A stretch of DNA of 64,000 nucleotides from Clostridia bacterium. Lineage in GTDB: Bacteria; Bacillota; Clostridia; Christensenellales; CAG-917. Where the stretch lies: assembly GCA_017553325.1 (NCBI GenBank), contig JAFZMH010000008.1, forward strand, positions 116,964 to 180,963, read 5' to 3'. Shown here piece by piece: positions 24,724 to 33,821 of the stretch (positions are counted from its first letter, which is position 1; the number at the start of each line of letters is the position of its first letter). Below the pieces are notes generated by a model. That model ran no database searches and was not told where the DNA came from. It saw nothing but the letters and a program-made list of their open reading frames with translations. A program made the position numbers and the translations under genes.

Positions 24724-25683
24724 ATGTTTATTAAACTGTTAAGCGATGCAATAGGTTTTTCAGCTATTTTCCTCTATGGATCAACGGGCGAAACGATAAT
24801 CGAAAAGTCCGGTCACTTGAATCTCGGCATCCCCGGTATTATGTGCTTTGGCGCAGTCGGCGGTTGTATTGGAGCAGATATGGCGTATAAAGCAGGTATG
24901 GGAGCGTTTGGCACGGTATTCTTTGGAATATTGTTCGCCATGCTGTTTGCCGGTGCTATGGGGCTCTTGTATGGTATCTTTACCATCAGCCTTCGTTGCA
25001 ATCAAAACGTCACCGGTCTTACCATTACGACTTTCGGCGCGGGCATCTTGAACTTTTGGGGAGCAATCGTCGGTAGTATCGGCGTCTTTGCAAAGCCGAG
25101 TTTGTATTTCACAACGTCTATTTTCGGAGAAGTAGGAAACGATTGGTTCTCACAACTTTTCCTTTCCTATGGTCCGCTCGTGTATCTTGCAATTATTATA
25201 GCAATAGTCGTTTCAATCGTATTCAAAAAGTCGAGAACGGGTCTTTCGCTCACGGCAGTCGGTGAAAACCCTGCGGCGGCGGATGCGGCTGGCATCAACG
25301 TCATCAAATACAAATACGTCTCCTGCGTACTCGGCGCGGCTATTGCGGGTATAGGTGGTATGTGCTACGTTCTTGACTATTCGGCAGGTAGCCTTGAGTA
25401 TATCGTCGATCAACTCGGCTGGCTTGCGGTTGCGCTCGTCATCTTCTCGCTTTGGAGACCGGGCATCGGTATTTTGGGTTCATTGATTTTTGCTTTCTTG
25501 TATCTGTTGCCCGATCAATTCCTGCCGAAATATGTGTCTATGAACGCCGCAACTTCAGCAATTATCAAAATCATTCCTTATGCCGTCACGGCACTCGTGC
25601 TTATCATTATCTCATTCTTCAACAAGCGCGAGACTCAACCGCCTACGGCTCTCGGCGTCCCGTACTTCAGGGAAGACCGCTGA
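24724..25683 (+). CDS. Nucleoside ABC importer permease 2 (YufQ-like)
   Basis: 319 residues, BPD_transp_2 family. The start codon immediately follows the stop of permease 1, with AGGAGG inside that gene. Motifs include GETIIEKSGHLNLGIPGIM near the start and SLTAVGENPAAADAAGINV in the cytoplasmic loop that contacts the ATPase. About nine hydrophobic helices. It ends the purine salvage run and is followed by a strong bidirectional terminator. Confidence 0.93.
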   Translation: MFIKLLSDAIGFSAIFLYGSTGETIIEKSGHLNLGIPGIMCFGAVGGCIGADMAYKAGMGAFGTVFFGILFAMLFAGAMGLLYGIFTISLRCNQNVTGLTITTFGAGILNFWGAIVGSIGVFAKPSLYFTTSIFGEVGNDWFSQLFLSYGPLVYLAIIIAIVVSIVFKKSRTGLSLTAVGENPAAADAAGINVIKYKYVSCVLGAAIAGIGGMCYVLDYSAGSLEYIVDQLGWLAVALVIFSLWRPGIGILGSLIFAFLYLLPDQFLPKYVSMNAATSAIIKIIPYAVTALVLIIISFFNKRETQPPTALGVPYFREDR

Positions 25684-25699
25684 CAACACGCGATTACGC

Positions 25700-25738
25700 A
25701 TACAAAAAAAACGGACTGCTTGCAGTCCGTTTTATTTT
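25700..25738. terminator. Bidirectional terminator
   Basis: ACGGACTGC-TT-GCAGTCCGT with A-run upstream and T-run downstream, between convergent transporter and dnaI genes. Confidence 0.9.
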
Positions 25739-25746
25739 TGCGTTTC

Positions 25747-26661
25747 TCAGTTGAGCCTCAAATCTTTTCCGTCGATTTTGAATATGCGCGAGTTCTGTTT
25801 GCTCGCAAGACGGGAGTATACGCGCTCGCCGTAGCGGTTCAAGATTCGCGCAGGGCTTAGGTTGGTGGTTATGAGAGTGCAGAGTCCCTTGTTCTCTCTC
25901 TCCTCAAGCACGAGAAGCAGATACGGCTCCGTCACGTTTTTGAGAATCGGCTCCGTGCCGAGGTCGTCTATGACGAGAAGATCCGCCGTGAGATAGTCGC
26001 TTATTCGCCCGAGCTTTTCATCCGTCGGGGATGTGTGGCTGTTGAGCATCGCCGTGTCAAACCCGTAGGCGGACACAAATTTGACGCTCTTGCCTCGCTC
26101 CACCGCCTCGCGCGCCACCGCGGACGCCAAGGACGTTTTGCCCGTGCCCGTTCCGCCGCAGAGCGTTATTATCTTTGCCTTCGTGTTCGGCAGTTTTTGT
26201 GCGTACAGTTTGAAATATTCATAGAGCTTTTCGAGTTCTCGACGGAGGTTTTCGTTTTTGATGCCGTCAAAATCTGCGTCCGAAAACGCAAACGGCGCGC
26301 AAGCGTCTATATCGCATATCTCTTTTAGGGCAAGAATATACTCGTCCCAAACGCACTTGCACAGCTTTCCGCCCGCGTTGCCCGTGTCTTTACAGATGGG
26401 GCAGGCGGGAGTGTAGGTCATATCGCTCTCGTCGTAGCCGTGGTCCTTCAAAGCCTTGATATAAGCGTCTTTTGCCGCCTTTTCTTCCTTTTCAAACCCG
26501 CCGAGCGCGTTTTTGAACGCGGCGTTGACGTATTTTTCATGCGCGGTCTTGATTTCGGGGACAGACAAAATCAGGGCGGTGTTTTTTGCGACCTCGTCCT
26601 TCTTTTTTGCCACTTCTGCGCGCTTCTTTGCAAGCGCTGTTTCAATCGCTCGTTTTTTCAT
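25747..26661 (-). CDS. dnaI: DnaI/DnaC-like helicase loader ATPase
   Basis: 304 residues. The N-terminal helical region (1-~100) binds the helicase and ends in a zinc cluster CPICKDTGNAGGKLCKC. The AAA+ domain follows with Walker A GGTGTGKTSL, Walker B DLLVIDDLGTE and sensor-1 region LITTNLSP, then the Arg finger region YSRLASKQ. It loads replicative helicase DnaB/DnaC at origins and restart sites. The ATG overlaps the stop of the preceding DnaD-like gene (TAATG), so the two are translationally coupled. Confidence 0.92.
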   Translation of the reverse strand: MKKRAIETALAKKRAEVAKKKDEVAKNTALILSVPEIKTAHEKYVNAAFKNALGGFEKEEKAAKDAYIKALKDHGYDESDMTYTPACPICKDTGNAGGKLCKCVWDEYILALKEICDIDACAPFAFSDADFDGIKNENLRRELEKLYEYFKLYAQKLPNTKAKIITLCGGTGTGKTSLASAVAREAVERGKSVKFVSAYGFDTAMLNSHTSPTDEKLGRISDYLTADLLVIDDLGTEPILKNVTEPYLLLVLEERENKGLCTLITTNLSPARILNRYGERVYSRLASKQNSRIFKIDGKDLRLN

Positions 26662-28106
26662 TAAATATCGTCCACGTTGAGCCCGTCGATGCTCGTTATG
26701 ACCGACCTGAGCTCATCTTTTGAATACGTTCTTTCGTCGTAGTCGCGCACGACCTGATTCACGCCCGAATTCGGGAGCGTGACTTTCATCGCCTCTTCAA
26801 CCGTACGCACGTTTTCCGCTTTGAAAGCGGAGAGAATTTGATTGACGTAGGGGAGAGGGTACGTCCTAGAAGACGCTTGCTCTGCGGCGTACAGTATCAC
26901 GCTGTCGTCAAACAGCCATACCGCCGACCAAGTGTGATAATACTCTCTGTCCTGCGTAGTGACGTTTCTCGTCCTTCCCGTCGCCTCTATGACCTTTTTT
27001 ATTCTTTCGTCGAGGCGAATCTGCTCCTCGATATAGGCGTCTATGCTCTCGCTCGTGAGGAGTCCCTGCGCATAGAACTTGTTCACGACGTTGTTCATGC
27101 CTTCGAGCGTCCTTACGTTTGACAGGAAGCAGTGATGCGCAATCTTTTTGAGCGCGTCTTCGTCAAAGCCCTTCGCCGTCCACGGTGAGACGTAGACCTC
27201 GATCTCGTGCTCGAAGGATTCGTAGAATACGCCGAGGTTTTTGTTTATCGCAACCGCGAGGTTGCGCAAATCTTCCATGTGTTTGTTGAAGTCCTGCATC
27301 TCTTCGGCTGTAAATATCGACATACGATAGAACTCGTCGAGTTTGCTGTCGAGTTTCAAGAATGTCTTGGAGCCTTTGAGCGTCTTCGTCGCCGCGAGAA
27401 TCGCGTCCAGATTGTAGCCCCAACTCCTCGTCCACTTGAGAAGCATTTGCTTCTCCTCGAGTTCCGCTCCGCCTTTTCTCGAGAGTGCGGAGAGAACTTT
27501 CGTCATATCGTCGTGCTGACGGTTGTATTCCTCAAGGCGTTCCTCAACGTCGCTTACCGTCTTGACGCCTTCCTGCGCCCAGTTTTTGGCGACTGTAAGG
27601 ATATATGGGTATCTTACGCTCATGCCTTTTAGATTTATGCAGTACTGTACGACCATAAGCATAGCGTCAGGGTCGAATTTGGTCGCGTCGATAAACGAAT
27701 AGTATTCGTTATACTCGTTTGGGGTAAGCATACGCTCGGGGAATAATTGTTGAAGGTGCGCGTTGAAATCGTTCCACTTTTCGGACTTGTATTTCTTTGG
27801 CGGTTGATTTGCGCGCTTCAAGGAGAGATACTTTATTTCAAGCGGCTCTTTTGATACTATTTGCACGAGCCCCATATCCTCGAAATACTTGTAGCAGGAG
27901 AGTATCTCTGCTTCGCTCAAATTGAGATTGCCGCAGAGTGCGTCGAGCGAATTGTCCTTTGCCGGGTTTGAGCAAAGATACAACCCGTAGAGATACACCT
28001 TGATTTGCTTTTCGTCGCATTCGGGAAGATACTCGTTGATAAAAAGATTATCGACGAGCGTGAAAGTTTCCATCAAGAAATCGCTTGAGAATTTTGCGAA
28101 ACTCAT
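26661..28106 (-). CDS. DnaD/DnaB-like primosome protein
   Basis: 481 residues with GGAGGAAG before ATG. The N-terminal winged-helix region (1-~115) is followed by repeated helical DnaD-type domains, for example FIDATKFDPDAMLMVVQYCI at about 155, DAILAATKTLKGSKTFLKLD at about 235 and WSAVWLFDDSVILYAAEQAS at about 395. The end has a DnaD-like NWxxQGxxT-equivalent region. It works with DnaI to load the replicative helicase. Clostridial proteins of this size often combine features of Bacillus DnaB and DnaD, so I leave the symbol empty. Confidence 0.85.
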   Translation of the reverse strand: MSFAKFSSDFLMETFTLVDNLFINEYLPECDEKQIKVYLYGLYLCSNPAKDNSLDALCGNLNLSEAEILSCYKYFEDMGLVQIVSKEPLEIKYLSLKRANQPPKKYKSEKWNDFNAHLQQLFPERMLTPNEYNEYYSFIDATKFDPDAMLMVVQYCINLKGMSVRYPYILTVAKNWAQEGVKTVSDVEERLEEYNRQHDDMTKVLSALSRKGGAELEEKQMLLKWTRSWGYNLDAILAATKTLKGSKTFLKLDSKLDEFYRMSIFTAEEMQDFNKHMEDLRNLAVAINKNLGVFYESFEHEIEVYVSPWTAKGFDEDALKKIAHHCFLSNVRTLEGMNNVVNKFYAQGLLTSESIDAYIEEQIRLDERIKKVIEATGRTRNVTTQDREYYHTWSAVWLFDDSVILYAAEQASSRTYPLPYVNQILSAFKAENVRTVEEAMKVTLPNSGVNQVVRDYDERTYSKDELRSVITSIDGLNVDDI

Positions 28107-28297
28107 TTGTCTTCCTCCGTGCGCAAAAATTATTCTGCTTTACAAGATACTCTTGTAAGTCGGTAGGCATAACTATATCACAAAACTCTCCTTATAGCCA
28201 AAGAGTTTTTCGGTTTTTTGAAAAAACACTATATCTTGTGTCCGTCGTCGCGTTTATCACGACAAAACAAAACCTTGTCAAAACTTTTGACGGAGTG

Positions 28298-28326
28298 TTG
28301 CCGTCCTTTAAAGATTGTGCTATCAT
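28298..28326 (+). promoter_or_regulatory. Promoter for the 95-residue protein
   Basis: TTGCCG (28298-28303), 17-bp spacer, TATCAT (28321-28326), 29 bp before the start codon. Confidence 0.65.
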
Positions 28327-28354
28327 ATATACGACCAAAACGGTAGGAGCGAGT

Positions 28355-28642
28355 ATGAAAGTTTGGGCGAAGATAACGAAGGGCGACAAGCTCGTCAAAG
28401 ATTTGATTTTTGAAGGCGACTATACGTTGAAGCCTGCGGATTATCAAAGTATGCTTCAGGAGATAGCGTATCGCCTCGATATTGCCACGCCCATATCGCT
28501 TGAGAGCCATTTGAAACATTTTGAAAAGTTTAATCGCACCAAATATCTCCCAAGAGATTTCGTTGAGGAAGTCGATTTCACGTCCTTCATATTGGAGAGG
28601 GTCCTCGACGAAAAGAAAAAGCCGAACCAGTTTTATATTTGA
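28355..28642 (+). CDS. Conserved small hypothetical protein (95 residues)
   Basis: ATG 28355 follows TAGGAG and lies just downstream of a good promoter, so the much longer upstream frame is not the gene. The protein is soluble and mixed alpha/beta: MKVWAKITKGDKLVKDLIFEG, then a helical QSMLQEIAYRLDIATPISL and a C-terminal LPRDFVEEVDFTSFILERVL. Similar short proteins are widespread in Clostridia as far as I recall, with no known function. A terminator follows at 28681. Confidence 0.75.
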   Translation: MKVWAKITKGDKLVKDLIFEGDYTLKPADYQSMLQEIAYRLDIATPISLESHLKHFEKFNRTKYLPRDFVEEVDFTSFILERVLDEKKKPNQFYI

Positions 28643-28679
28643 CGAGAGAAATATCAAAAACGACACTTTATAAGTTCTA

Positions 28680-28712
28680 AACGCGCGGATAAAACGCGCG
28701 TTTTGTGTTTTT
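28680..28712 (+). terminator. Terminator of the 95-residue protein gene
   Basis: ACGCGCG-GATAAAA-CGCGCGT followed by a T-rich tract. Confidence 0.82.
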
Positions 28713-28784
28713 TAAATACGATTATCGTTTGTTGCATAGAAGCTTTCAATCTTCAAATACTACAAATTGAAAATCGGAGGAAGA

Positions 28785-29312
28785 ATGGAAAGCGGTGGAA
28801 TCGTAAGAAGAATAGATGAACTCGGGCGCATAGTTATTCCCAAAGAATTGAGACGAACGATGCGACTTCGCTTCGGCGACGAGATGGAGATTTTTGCAAC
28901 GAACGGCAGCTTGATCTTGAAGAAATTCAACGGCTATGAGACGATAAAAAACGCTGTGAGCGCAGTGACGAAATCGCTTGCCGAGAGCGTGGAGGCCGAC
29001 GTCGTTGTCCTTGACTCTTCAAACGTAGTCGCCGCGGAAGGCGAGAAAAAGAAAAAACTTGTCGGGGCTCAAATCGGCGGAGAACTCCAAAAGGCCGTAT
29101 CGTCAAGAAGAGCGGCGGTTTTGCACGGAGAAGATTTGAAGGGGGTTTTTGAAGACGTCGAATGTGAGTGTTGTTATCTGGTGTTCGAGCCGATTGTCAA
29201 AAACGGAGACAGTTTCGGCGGAATTGCGTTGCTCCTGAACACTTTGCCGAGCGACGTCGCGCGCGCGTATTTGAAATTCTGCGCAGACCTTATCGGCGCG
29301 ACTCTTGAATGA
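28785..29312 (+). CDS. spoVT: SpoVT-like AbrB-family regulator
   Basis: 175 residues from ATG 28785, preceded by GGAGGAAG; the earlier in-frame ATG 28767 lacks a site. The N-terminal swapped-hairpin AbrB domain is typical (GGIVRRIDELGRIVIPKELRR at residues 4-24, then FGDEMEIF). The C-terminal ~110 residues form a GAF-like domain, as in Bacillus SpoVT, which acts in the forespore late in sporulation. Its stop overlaps the start of a SpoVB-like gene, the same order as the Bacillus spoVT-yabM-yabN region. Whether this organism sporulates cannot be judged from one gene. Confidence 0.92.
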   Translation: MESGGIVRRIDELGRIVIPKELRRTMRLRFGDEMEIFATNGSLILKKFNGYETIKNAVSAVTKSLAESVEADVVVLDSSNVVAAEGEKKKKLVGAQIGGELQKAVSSRRAAVLHGEDLKGVFEDVECECCYLVFEPIVKNGDSFGGIALLLNTLPSDVARAYLKFCADLIGATLE

Positions 29313-30907
29313 AAGCGGCTGCTTTTAAAAAGTCGAGAAGCGCAAACGGCATAAAGTCAGGCGTCGGAATGCTTGCCGTCGGCAGCGTAATCGCAAAATT
29401 GCTCGGGGCTCTATACAGAGTCCCGCTCACGAATATTTTGGGTGCGGAAGGCATGGGGCTCTACCAACTGGTTTTTCCCGTGTACGCGCTTTTTATGACT
29501 CTTTCGACGATTGGAATTCCAACCGCGCTTTCACGTATAGTCGCAGAGCAAAAGGCGAAGAACGACGGCGCAAAGAAATACTTTTTTGCATGTATGCTCA
29601 TTCTTTTGGCGCTCGCGACCATGGCGGCTATTTTGGTGTTTTCGCTTGCGGAATATATCGCGATTTGGCAGGGAAACGCGGTAGCCTACAAGGGGTTTTG
29701 GATAATCGCGCCTTCGCTTATATTCGTCGGTGCGATAGCGGGGTTCAGAGGTTGGTTTCAAGGCGAGATGTATATGCTCCCGACTGCCGTTTCAAACATA
29801 ATCGAGCAACTCGTTAAACTCGCGCTCGGACTTGCGCTCTCCGTCGCGTTTGCAAAGCGCGGAGTGATATACGCGGTGTACGGCGCGCTTGCGGGCGTGA
29901 CGGTCAGCGAATTCGTCGCGCTCGTCTATATGTTCGTGACGTACGTCGTGAGGAACAAAAATCGCGAGAGTGAGTCTCTCAAGATTTCCCGCGAGAATAT
30001 GACGGGCGTTTTCAAAACGGCGTTTCCCATTGCAATCGTGTCCGTGCTCGTCCCGTTGTCCAACTTTTTCGACAGCGTCGTCATAGTCAATATGCTCAAA
30101 CTCTTCGGCTTGCAAAAGGAAGTTGCAACCGCGGAGTACGGACTGTTTTCCGGTCCCGTCAATTCGCTCGTCAATATGCCCGTCGTGCTTGCGTTGTCGC
30201 TTGCGATAGTCATAGTCCCGTCGGTGTCAGTATCGCGGGTGGAAAGAGACGTTGACGCGATAATGCAAAAGAGCAGAATCACTGTCAAACTCACCTATCT
30301 TTTGGGAATACCGTTTGCGATTTTCTTCATAGTGTTCGGCGAGCGTATAGTGGGCGCGATATACCCGCGCTTGAGCGGAGAACAACTAATCGTTGCAGGC
30401 AATCTGCTCAAGATTTCTTCCTTCAACGTAGTCACGCTCTCCTGTATGCAGATATACGTCTCTTTGCTTCAAGCGGTTGACAAAACAAAAAAGGCTGTCG
30501 TGAGCCTTGGTTTAGCCGTGGTTTTGAAGACGTTGTTGCAGATAGTTTTGACGAGGTATATGGGAATAACGGGAGCGGCAATAGCAGGCGTGGCAATGGG
30601 TTTCGTCGCACTTATGGCGACGGCTTTGAGTTATTTTCAAGTTTGCGGACTACATCTTGAAAAAAGTGTTGGCATAAACCTGCTTGTTGGTGTTATAATG
30701 GGACTGGCGGGAATCGTCGTCACAACGTATATCGCAAACGACGTGCTTGCGGTGGCGCTCGGCGCAGTGGTCTGCGCGTTCGTCTACGTCTTTTGCGTAT
30801 TTCTCTTCGGGCTCATCGGCAAGGAAGAGATTGCAAACTATCCCGCCGGCAAACTTTTGTTTAGAATACACAGAGTCGTAAGGTTTTGGGAGTATAAAGA
30901 TGCTTGA
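29309..30907 (+). CDS. SpoVB/YabM-like lipid flippase (MVF/MATE-like)
   Basis: 532 residues with 12-14 hydrophobic helices, overlapping spoVT by four bases (ATGA). The N-terminal segment GSVIAKLLGALYRVPLTNILGAEGMGLYQLVFP is diagnostic of the SpoVB/YabM branch of polysaccharide-lipid flippases. Such proteins probably move lipid-linked cell-wall or spore-cortex precursors across the membrane. Its end overlaps the mazG start by eight bases, so the genes are coupled. Confidence 0.93.
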   Translation: MKAAAFKKSRSANGIKSGVGMLAVGSVIAKLLGALYRVPLTNILGAEGMGLYQLVFPVYALFMTLSTIGIPTALSRIVAEQKAKNDGAKKYFFACMLILLALATMAAILVFSLAEYIAIWQGNAVAYKGFWIIAPSLIFVGAIAGFRGWFQGEMYMLPTAVSNIIEQLVKLALGLALSVAFAKRGVIYAVYGALAGVTVSEFVALVYMFVTYVVRNKNRESESLKISRENMTGVFKTAFPIAIVSVLVPLSNFFDSVVIVNMLKLFGLQKEVATAEYGLFSGPVNSLVNMPVVLALSLAIVIVPSVSVSRVERDVDAIMQKSRITVKLTYLLGIPFAIFFIVFGERIVGAIYPRLSGEQLIVAGNLLKISSFNVVTLSCMQIYVSLLQAVDKTKKAVVSLGLAVVLKTLLQIVLTRYMGITGAAIAGVAMGFVALMATALSYFQVCGLHLEKSVGINLLVGVIMGLAGIVVTTYIANDVLAVALGAVVCAFVYVFCVFLFGLIGKEEIANYPAGKLLFRIHRVVRFWEYKDA

Positions 30908-31934
30908 AAAAGAGTTTGGGAACAAGTCGTATCAATGCTACATAGCGCGCGATTTTTTGTCCACGCTGTTTTTTAATAAGCGCATTCCGCTCGTGATTTT
31001 GGGCGGAGAACAAAAAGAGGCGGTAAAGCGCAAACTTTTGGACGTATACGGCAATGTGGACGTCCGCCTTTTGGGGAAGACGGAAAGAGTTTGCAAGGTC
31101 GAAGACGTTGACGGCGACTACGACGAAATCATCGTGGACGCTATCCCGCTCATAGAGGCGGAGAGGTTCGATTTTTCCGATTTCGTGCAGATTATGAAAC
31201 GTCTGCGCGCGGACGACGGTTGCGAGTGGGACAGGGCTCAAACGCATGAGTCAATAAGGATAAACCTTATTGAAGAGGCCTACGAACTCTTGGAAGCCAT
31301 TGACGCAAAGGACAAAGATATGATGAAAGAGGAGTGCGGCGACGTGCTTATGCAGGCTATCTTCCATACGGAAATCGCAGAAAAAGAGGGCGATTTTGAC
31401 TACGTTGATATGCTCACCACTCTTTGCAGAAAACTCATTGACCGCCACACTCACATATTCGGCGCAAATCACGCCAACACCCCCGAAGAGGCTCTCGCAT
31501 TTTGGAACGAAGCCAAAAAGAAGGAGAAGAAGTATTCGTCTTATGCGGACGCGATGGACAAGGTCCCAAAAAACCTGCCGTCTCTTCTGTATGCGGAAAA
31601 ACTGCAAAAACGCGCTAAAAAGTCCGGTTTTGACTGGGACGAGGTGGACGGCGCGCTCGAAAAGGTGATAGAGGAACTTGAAGAACTCCGCACCGCTCCC
31701 GTAGAGCATAGAGCGGAAGAGGGCGGGGACCTCCTGTTTGCAGTCGTCAACGTGCTCAGGTTTTACAAGGTCGACCCCGAAATGGCTCTGCACGACGCCA
31801 GCATAAAGTTTTTCAACAGATTCAAAGAGGTCGAGCGTCTCGCAAACGAGCGCGGAATAGATATGCCGTCCTCTTCGCTTAAAGAACTCGACAAACTTTG
31901 GGAAGAAGCAAAAAGGACTTTGGCTGACAAATAA
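30900..31934 (+). CDS. mazG: MazG nucleotide pyrophosphohydrolase with truncated YabN-type N-terminus
   Basis: 344 residues. Two MazG domains hydrolyse nucleoside triphosphates to monophosphates. Domain 1 begins FVQIMKRLRADDGCEWDRAQTHESIRINLIEEAYELLEAI and has the metal-binding EExxE...D pattern (EECGDVLMQ). Domain 2 has EELEELRTA and EEGGDLLFAVVN. The first ~90 residues resemble only the linker and end of the tetrapyrrole-methylase domain found in YabN; the catalytic part is missing. Position after spoVT and the SpoVB-like gene matches yabN in Bacillus. Confidence 0.92.
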   Translation: MLEKEFGNKSYQCYIARDFLSTLFFNKRIPLVILGGEQKEAVKRKLLDVYGNVDVRLLGKTERVCKVEDVDGDYDEIIVDAIPLIEAERFDFSDFVQIMKRLRADDGCEWDRAQTHESIRINLIEEAYELLEAIDAKDKDMMKEECGDVLMQAIFHTEIAEKEGDFDYVDMLTTLCRKLIDRHTHIFGANHANTPEEALAFWNEAKKKEKKYSSYADAMDKVPKNLPSLLYAEKLQKRAKKSGFDWDEVDGALEKVIEELEELRTAPVEHRAEEGGDLLFAVVNVLRFYKVDPEMALHDASIKFFNRFKEVERLANERGIDMPSSSLKELDKLWEEAKRTLADK

Positions 31935-31961
31935 TCGAACGAACGGTTTTTAAAAAGCAAA

Positions 31962-32900
31962 ATGACGTTGAAAATCGGAAACGTAGAACTCAAATCAAAT
32001 CTGCTCTTTGCCCCAATCGCAGGGTTTAGCGAGGTGGGGTATCGTCATTTATGCTCGAAATTCGGCGCGGGATTGACTTTTACCGAGCTCGTGAGCGCAA
32101 AGGGACTCGTATACGGTAACAAGGGAACGGAAGAATTGCTTGCGACCACGAGCGCGACGACTCCATGCGCCGTGCAGCTGTTCGGCTCCGACCCCGAGTT
32201 TATGTTCAAGGCGGCAAAGGACGAGAGACTCGAAAAATTTGATATTATAGATATCAATATGGGTTGCCCCGTCAAAAAAGTGTACAACAACGGCGAGGGT
32301 AGCGCGCTTATGCAAAACCCGTCGCTCATAACCGAACTCGTGCAGGCGGTGAGAGAAGGAAGCGGAAAACCCGTCACTTGCAAAATGCGCGCGGGCGTCG
32401 TTATGGGCAAACCCGTCGCCGTCGAGTGTGCGCTTGCGGCGGAAAAAGGCGGAGCGAGCGCAGTCACCATCCACCCGAGATTTAGGGAGCAATTTTACAG
32501 CGGAACGGCGGACCATTCTATCACTCGTGCGGTAAAAGAGGCTGTTAGAATACCGGTTATTGCAAACGGAGACATCTTTGACAAGGCGAGCCTTGAAAGA
32601 GTGAAAAACGAGACCGACGCGGACGGATATATGCTTGCGCGAGGGGCTCTCGGCAGACCTTATCTTTTCAGCGAACTCGCAGGACTGCCTTTTGAGTATT
32701 CTCGCAGAAAGACGATACTTGAGCATATCGGGGTTTTGAGAGAGTATTTTGCCGACGGCACGGTTGCAAACATAATGAAATTGCACCTTTGCTACTATGC
32801 TCGCTGTGAAAATTTTGCAAAGCAAGTCCGCGTCGCCGTCGGCGAAGCCAAGAGTATTGATAATTTATTTGACGTTGTTGACAAGTTTTTTGTTGAATAA
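31962..32900 (+). CDS. dusB: tRNA-dihydrouridine synthase
   Basis: 312 residues, the usual length. FMN-dependent TIM barrel that reduces uridines in the tRNA D-loop. Visible signatures are NLLFAPIAGFSEVGYR near residue 12, the catalytic-cysteine motif DINMGCPVKKVYNNGEGSAL near 100, KMRAG for FMN phosphate, TIHPRFREQFYSG and IANGDIF. It lies 27 bp after mazG. Assignment as DusB rather than another Dus class follows Firmicutes precedent and is less certain than the enzyme class. Confidence 0.92.
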   Translation: MTLKIGNVELKSNLLFAPIAGFSEVGYRHLCSKFGAGLTFTELVSAKGLVYGNKGTEELLATTSATTPCAVQLFGSDPEFMFKAAKDERLEKFDIIDINMGCPVKKVYNNGEGSALMQNPSLITELVQAVREGSGKPVTCKMRAGVVMGKPVAVECALAAEKGGASAVTIHPRFREQFYSGTADHSITRAVKEAVRIPVIANGDIFDKASLERVKNETDADGYMLARGALGRPYLFSELAGLPFEYSRRKTILEHIGVLREYFADGTVANIMKLHLCYYARCENFAKQVRVAVGEAKSIDNLFDVVDKFFVE

Positions 32901-32912
32901 AAGGATTTTATT

Positions 32913-33458
32913 ATGAACATAGTTTTAGTAGAACCTGAAATCCCGCAAAACACGGGCAATATTGTTAGAACTGCGGCGGCAACGGGCTGTCACGTGCATC
33001 TTGTCAAACCTCTCGGTTTTGACATAAGCGACAAGGCGCTCAAGCGCGCAGGGCTTGACTATTGGCACTTGACAGATTTTCACGTATACGAAAACCTTGC
33101 CGATTTCTTTGAAAAGAACGCAAACGGCAGAGTTCATCTTGAAAACGGCAGTTGGCATATAGATGGCAACGATATGGAAAGCGACGAGCCTCACTTCTAT
33201 TTTTGCTCGACAAAGGCGCAAATCAGATACGACAACGCAAAATTCAACGAAAACGATTTTCTCTTTTTCGGCAAGGAGACGAAGGGGCTTCCCGAAGAGC
33301 TTTTGCATGACAATTACGATATGACCGTGCGCATCCCGATGATTGCAGACGCAAGAAGTTTGAACCTCTCGAACAGCGTAGCAATAGTCGTTTATGAGGG
33401 CATGAGGCAGCTCGGGTTTGAAAATCTACTTGAAAAAGGTCACCTAACGAAATTTTAA
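32913..33458 (+). CDS. trmL: tRNA (cytidine/uridine-34)-2'-O-methyltransferase
   Basis: 181 residues, slightly above the ~155 of E. coli TrmL because of an extra ~25 residues in the middle (VHLENGSWHIDGNDMES). SPOUT-class knot enzyme that methylates the wobble position of some leucine tRNAs. The N-terminus MNIVLVEPEIPQNTGNIVRT and the SAM-binding knot FFGKETKGLPEELL ... RIPMIADARSLNLSNSVAIVVYE are characteristic. It ends the spoVT-to-trmL run, with a hairpin about 30 bp after its stop. Confidence 0.93.
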   Translation: MNIVLVEPEIPQNTGNIVRTAAATGCHVHLVKPLGFDISDKALKRAGLDYWHLTDFHVYENLADFFEKNANGRVHLENGSWHIDGNDMESDEPHFYFCSTKAQIRYDNAKFNENDFLFFGKETKGLPEELLHDNYDMTVRIPMIADARSLNLSNSVAIVVYEGMRQLGFENLLEKGHLTKF

Positions 33459-33465
33459 GCATCAC

Positions 33466-33620
33466 AACAAAACACGAATAGTGTTTCATAAATGCCGATT
33501 TTTCCTGAAATCGGCATTTATTGTGCCCAAATAGGGGCTATTTAGTATTTATAAAACACAAATCGTGTATCGCATAATTTTGAAAGCTTGCGACAACAAA
33601 ACACGTATCGTGTCGTAGCG
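33466..33620. repeat. Three short related palindromes
   Basis: AAAACACGAATAGTGTTT (near 33473-33486), AAAACACAAATCGTGT (near 33553) and AAAACACGTATCGTGT (near 33597) are three variants of one ACACG-x-CGTGT inverted repeat in a ~150-bp gene-free stretch. Two are preceded by ACAAC. They may be protein-binding sites or degraded small repeats; no gene is seen here. Confidence 0.45.
33489..33522 (+). terminator. Hairpin terminator after trmL
   Basis: AAATGCCGATT/AATCGGCATTT, 11-bp perfect stem followed by a short T-rich sequence. Confidence 0.7.
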
Positions 33621-33692
33621 ATAGCGGGGTACTTTTGTTTTTTCAATATGAAATAACCGTCATTCTTGCGATATAGTATTGATAATTTGGTA

Positions 33693-33721
33693 TTGCAAAA
33701 TTTATTATATTGTGGTATAAT
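33693..33721 (+). promoter_or_regulatory. Promoter of the pgk-tpiA-gpmI cluster
   Basis: TTGCAA (33693-33698), 17-bp spacer, TATAAT (33716-33721). The transcript would begin near 33728, giving a ~95-nt leader. Confidence 0.78.
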
Positions 33722-33821
33722 ATTTGTCGGTAAACTGAAGATTGCGTATGGGCGCACGTGTGAAACTCTGCGCGGTCAAATTTTACAAAAATTTGTAATT
33801 CATTTTCATAAGGAGAATTTT

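Noticed and set aside
33666..33821. Extended N-terminus of phosphoglycerate kinase
   Set aside because: The extension overlaps the promoter and leader, whereas ATG 33822 has AAGGAG and the family start sequence.
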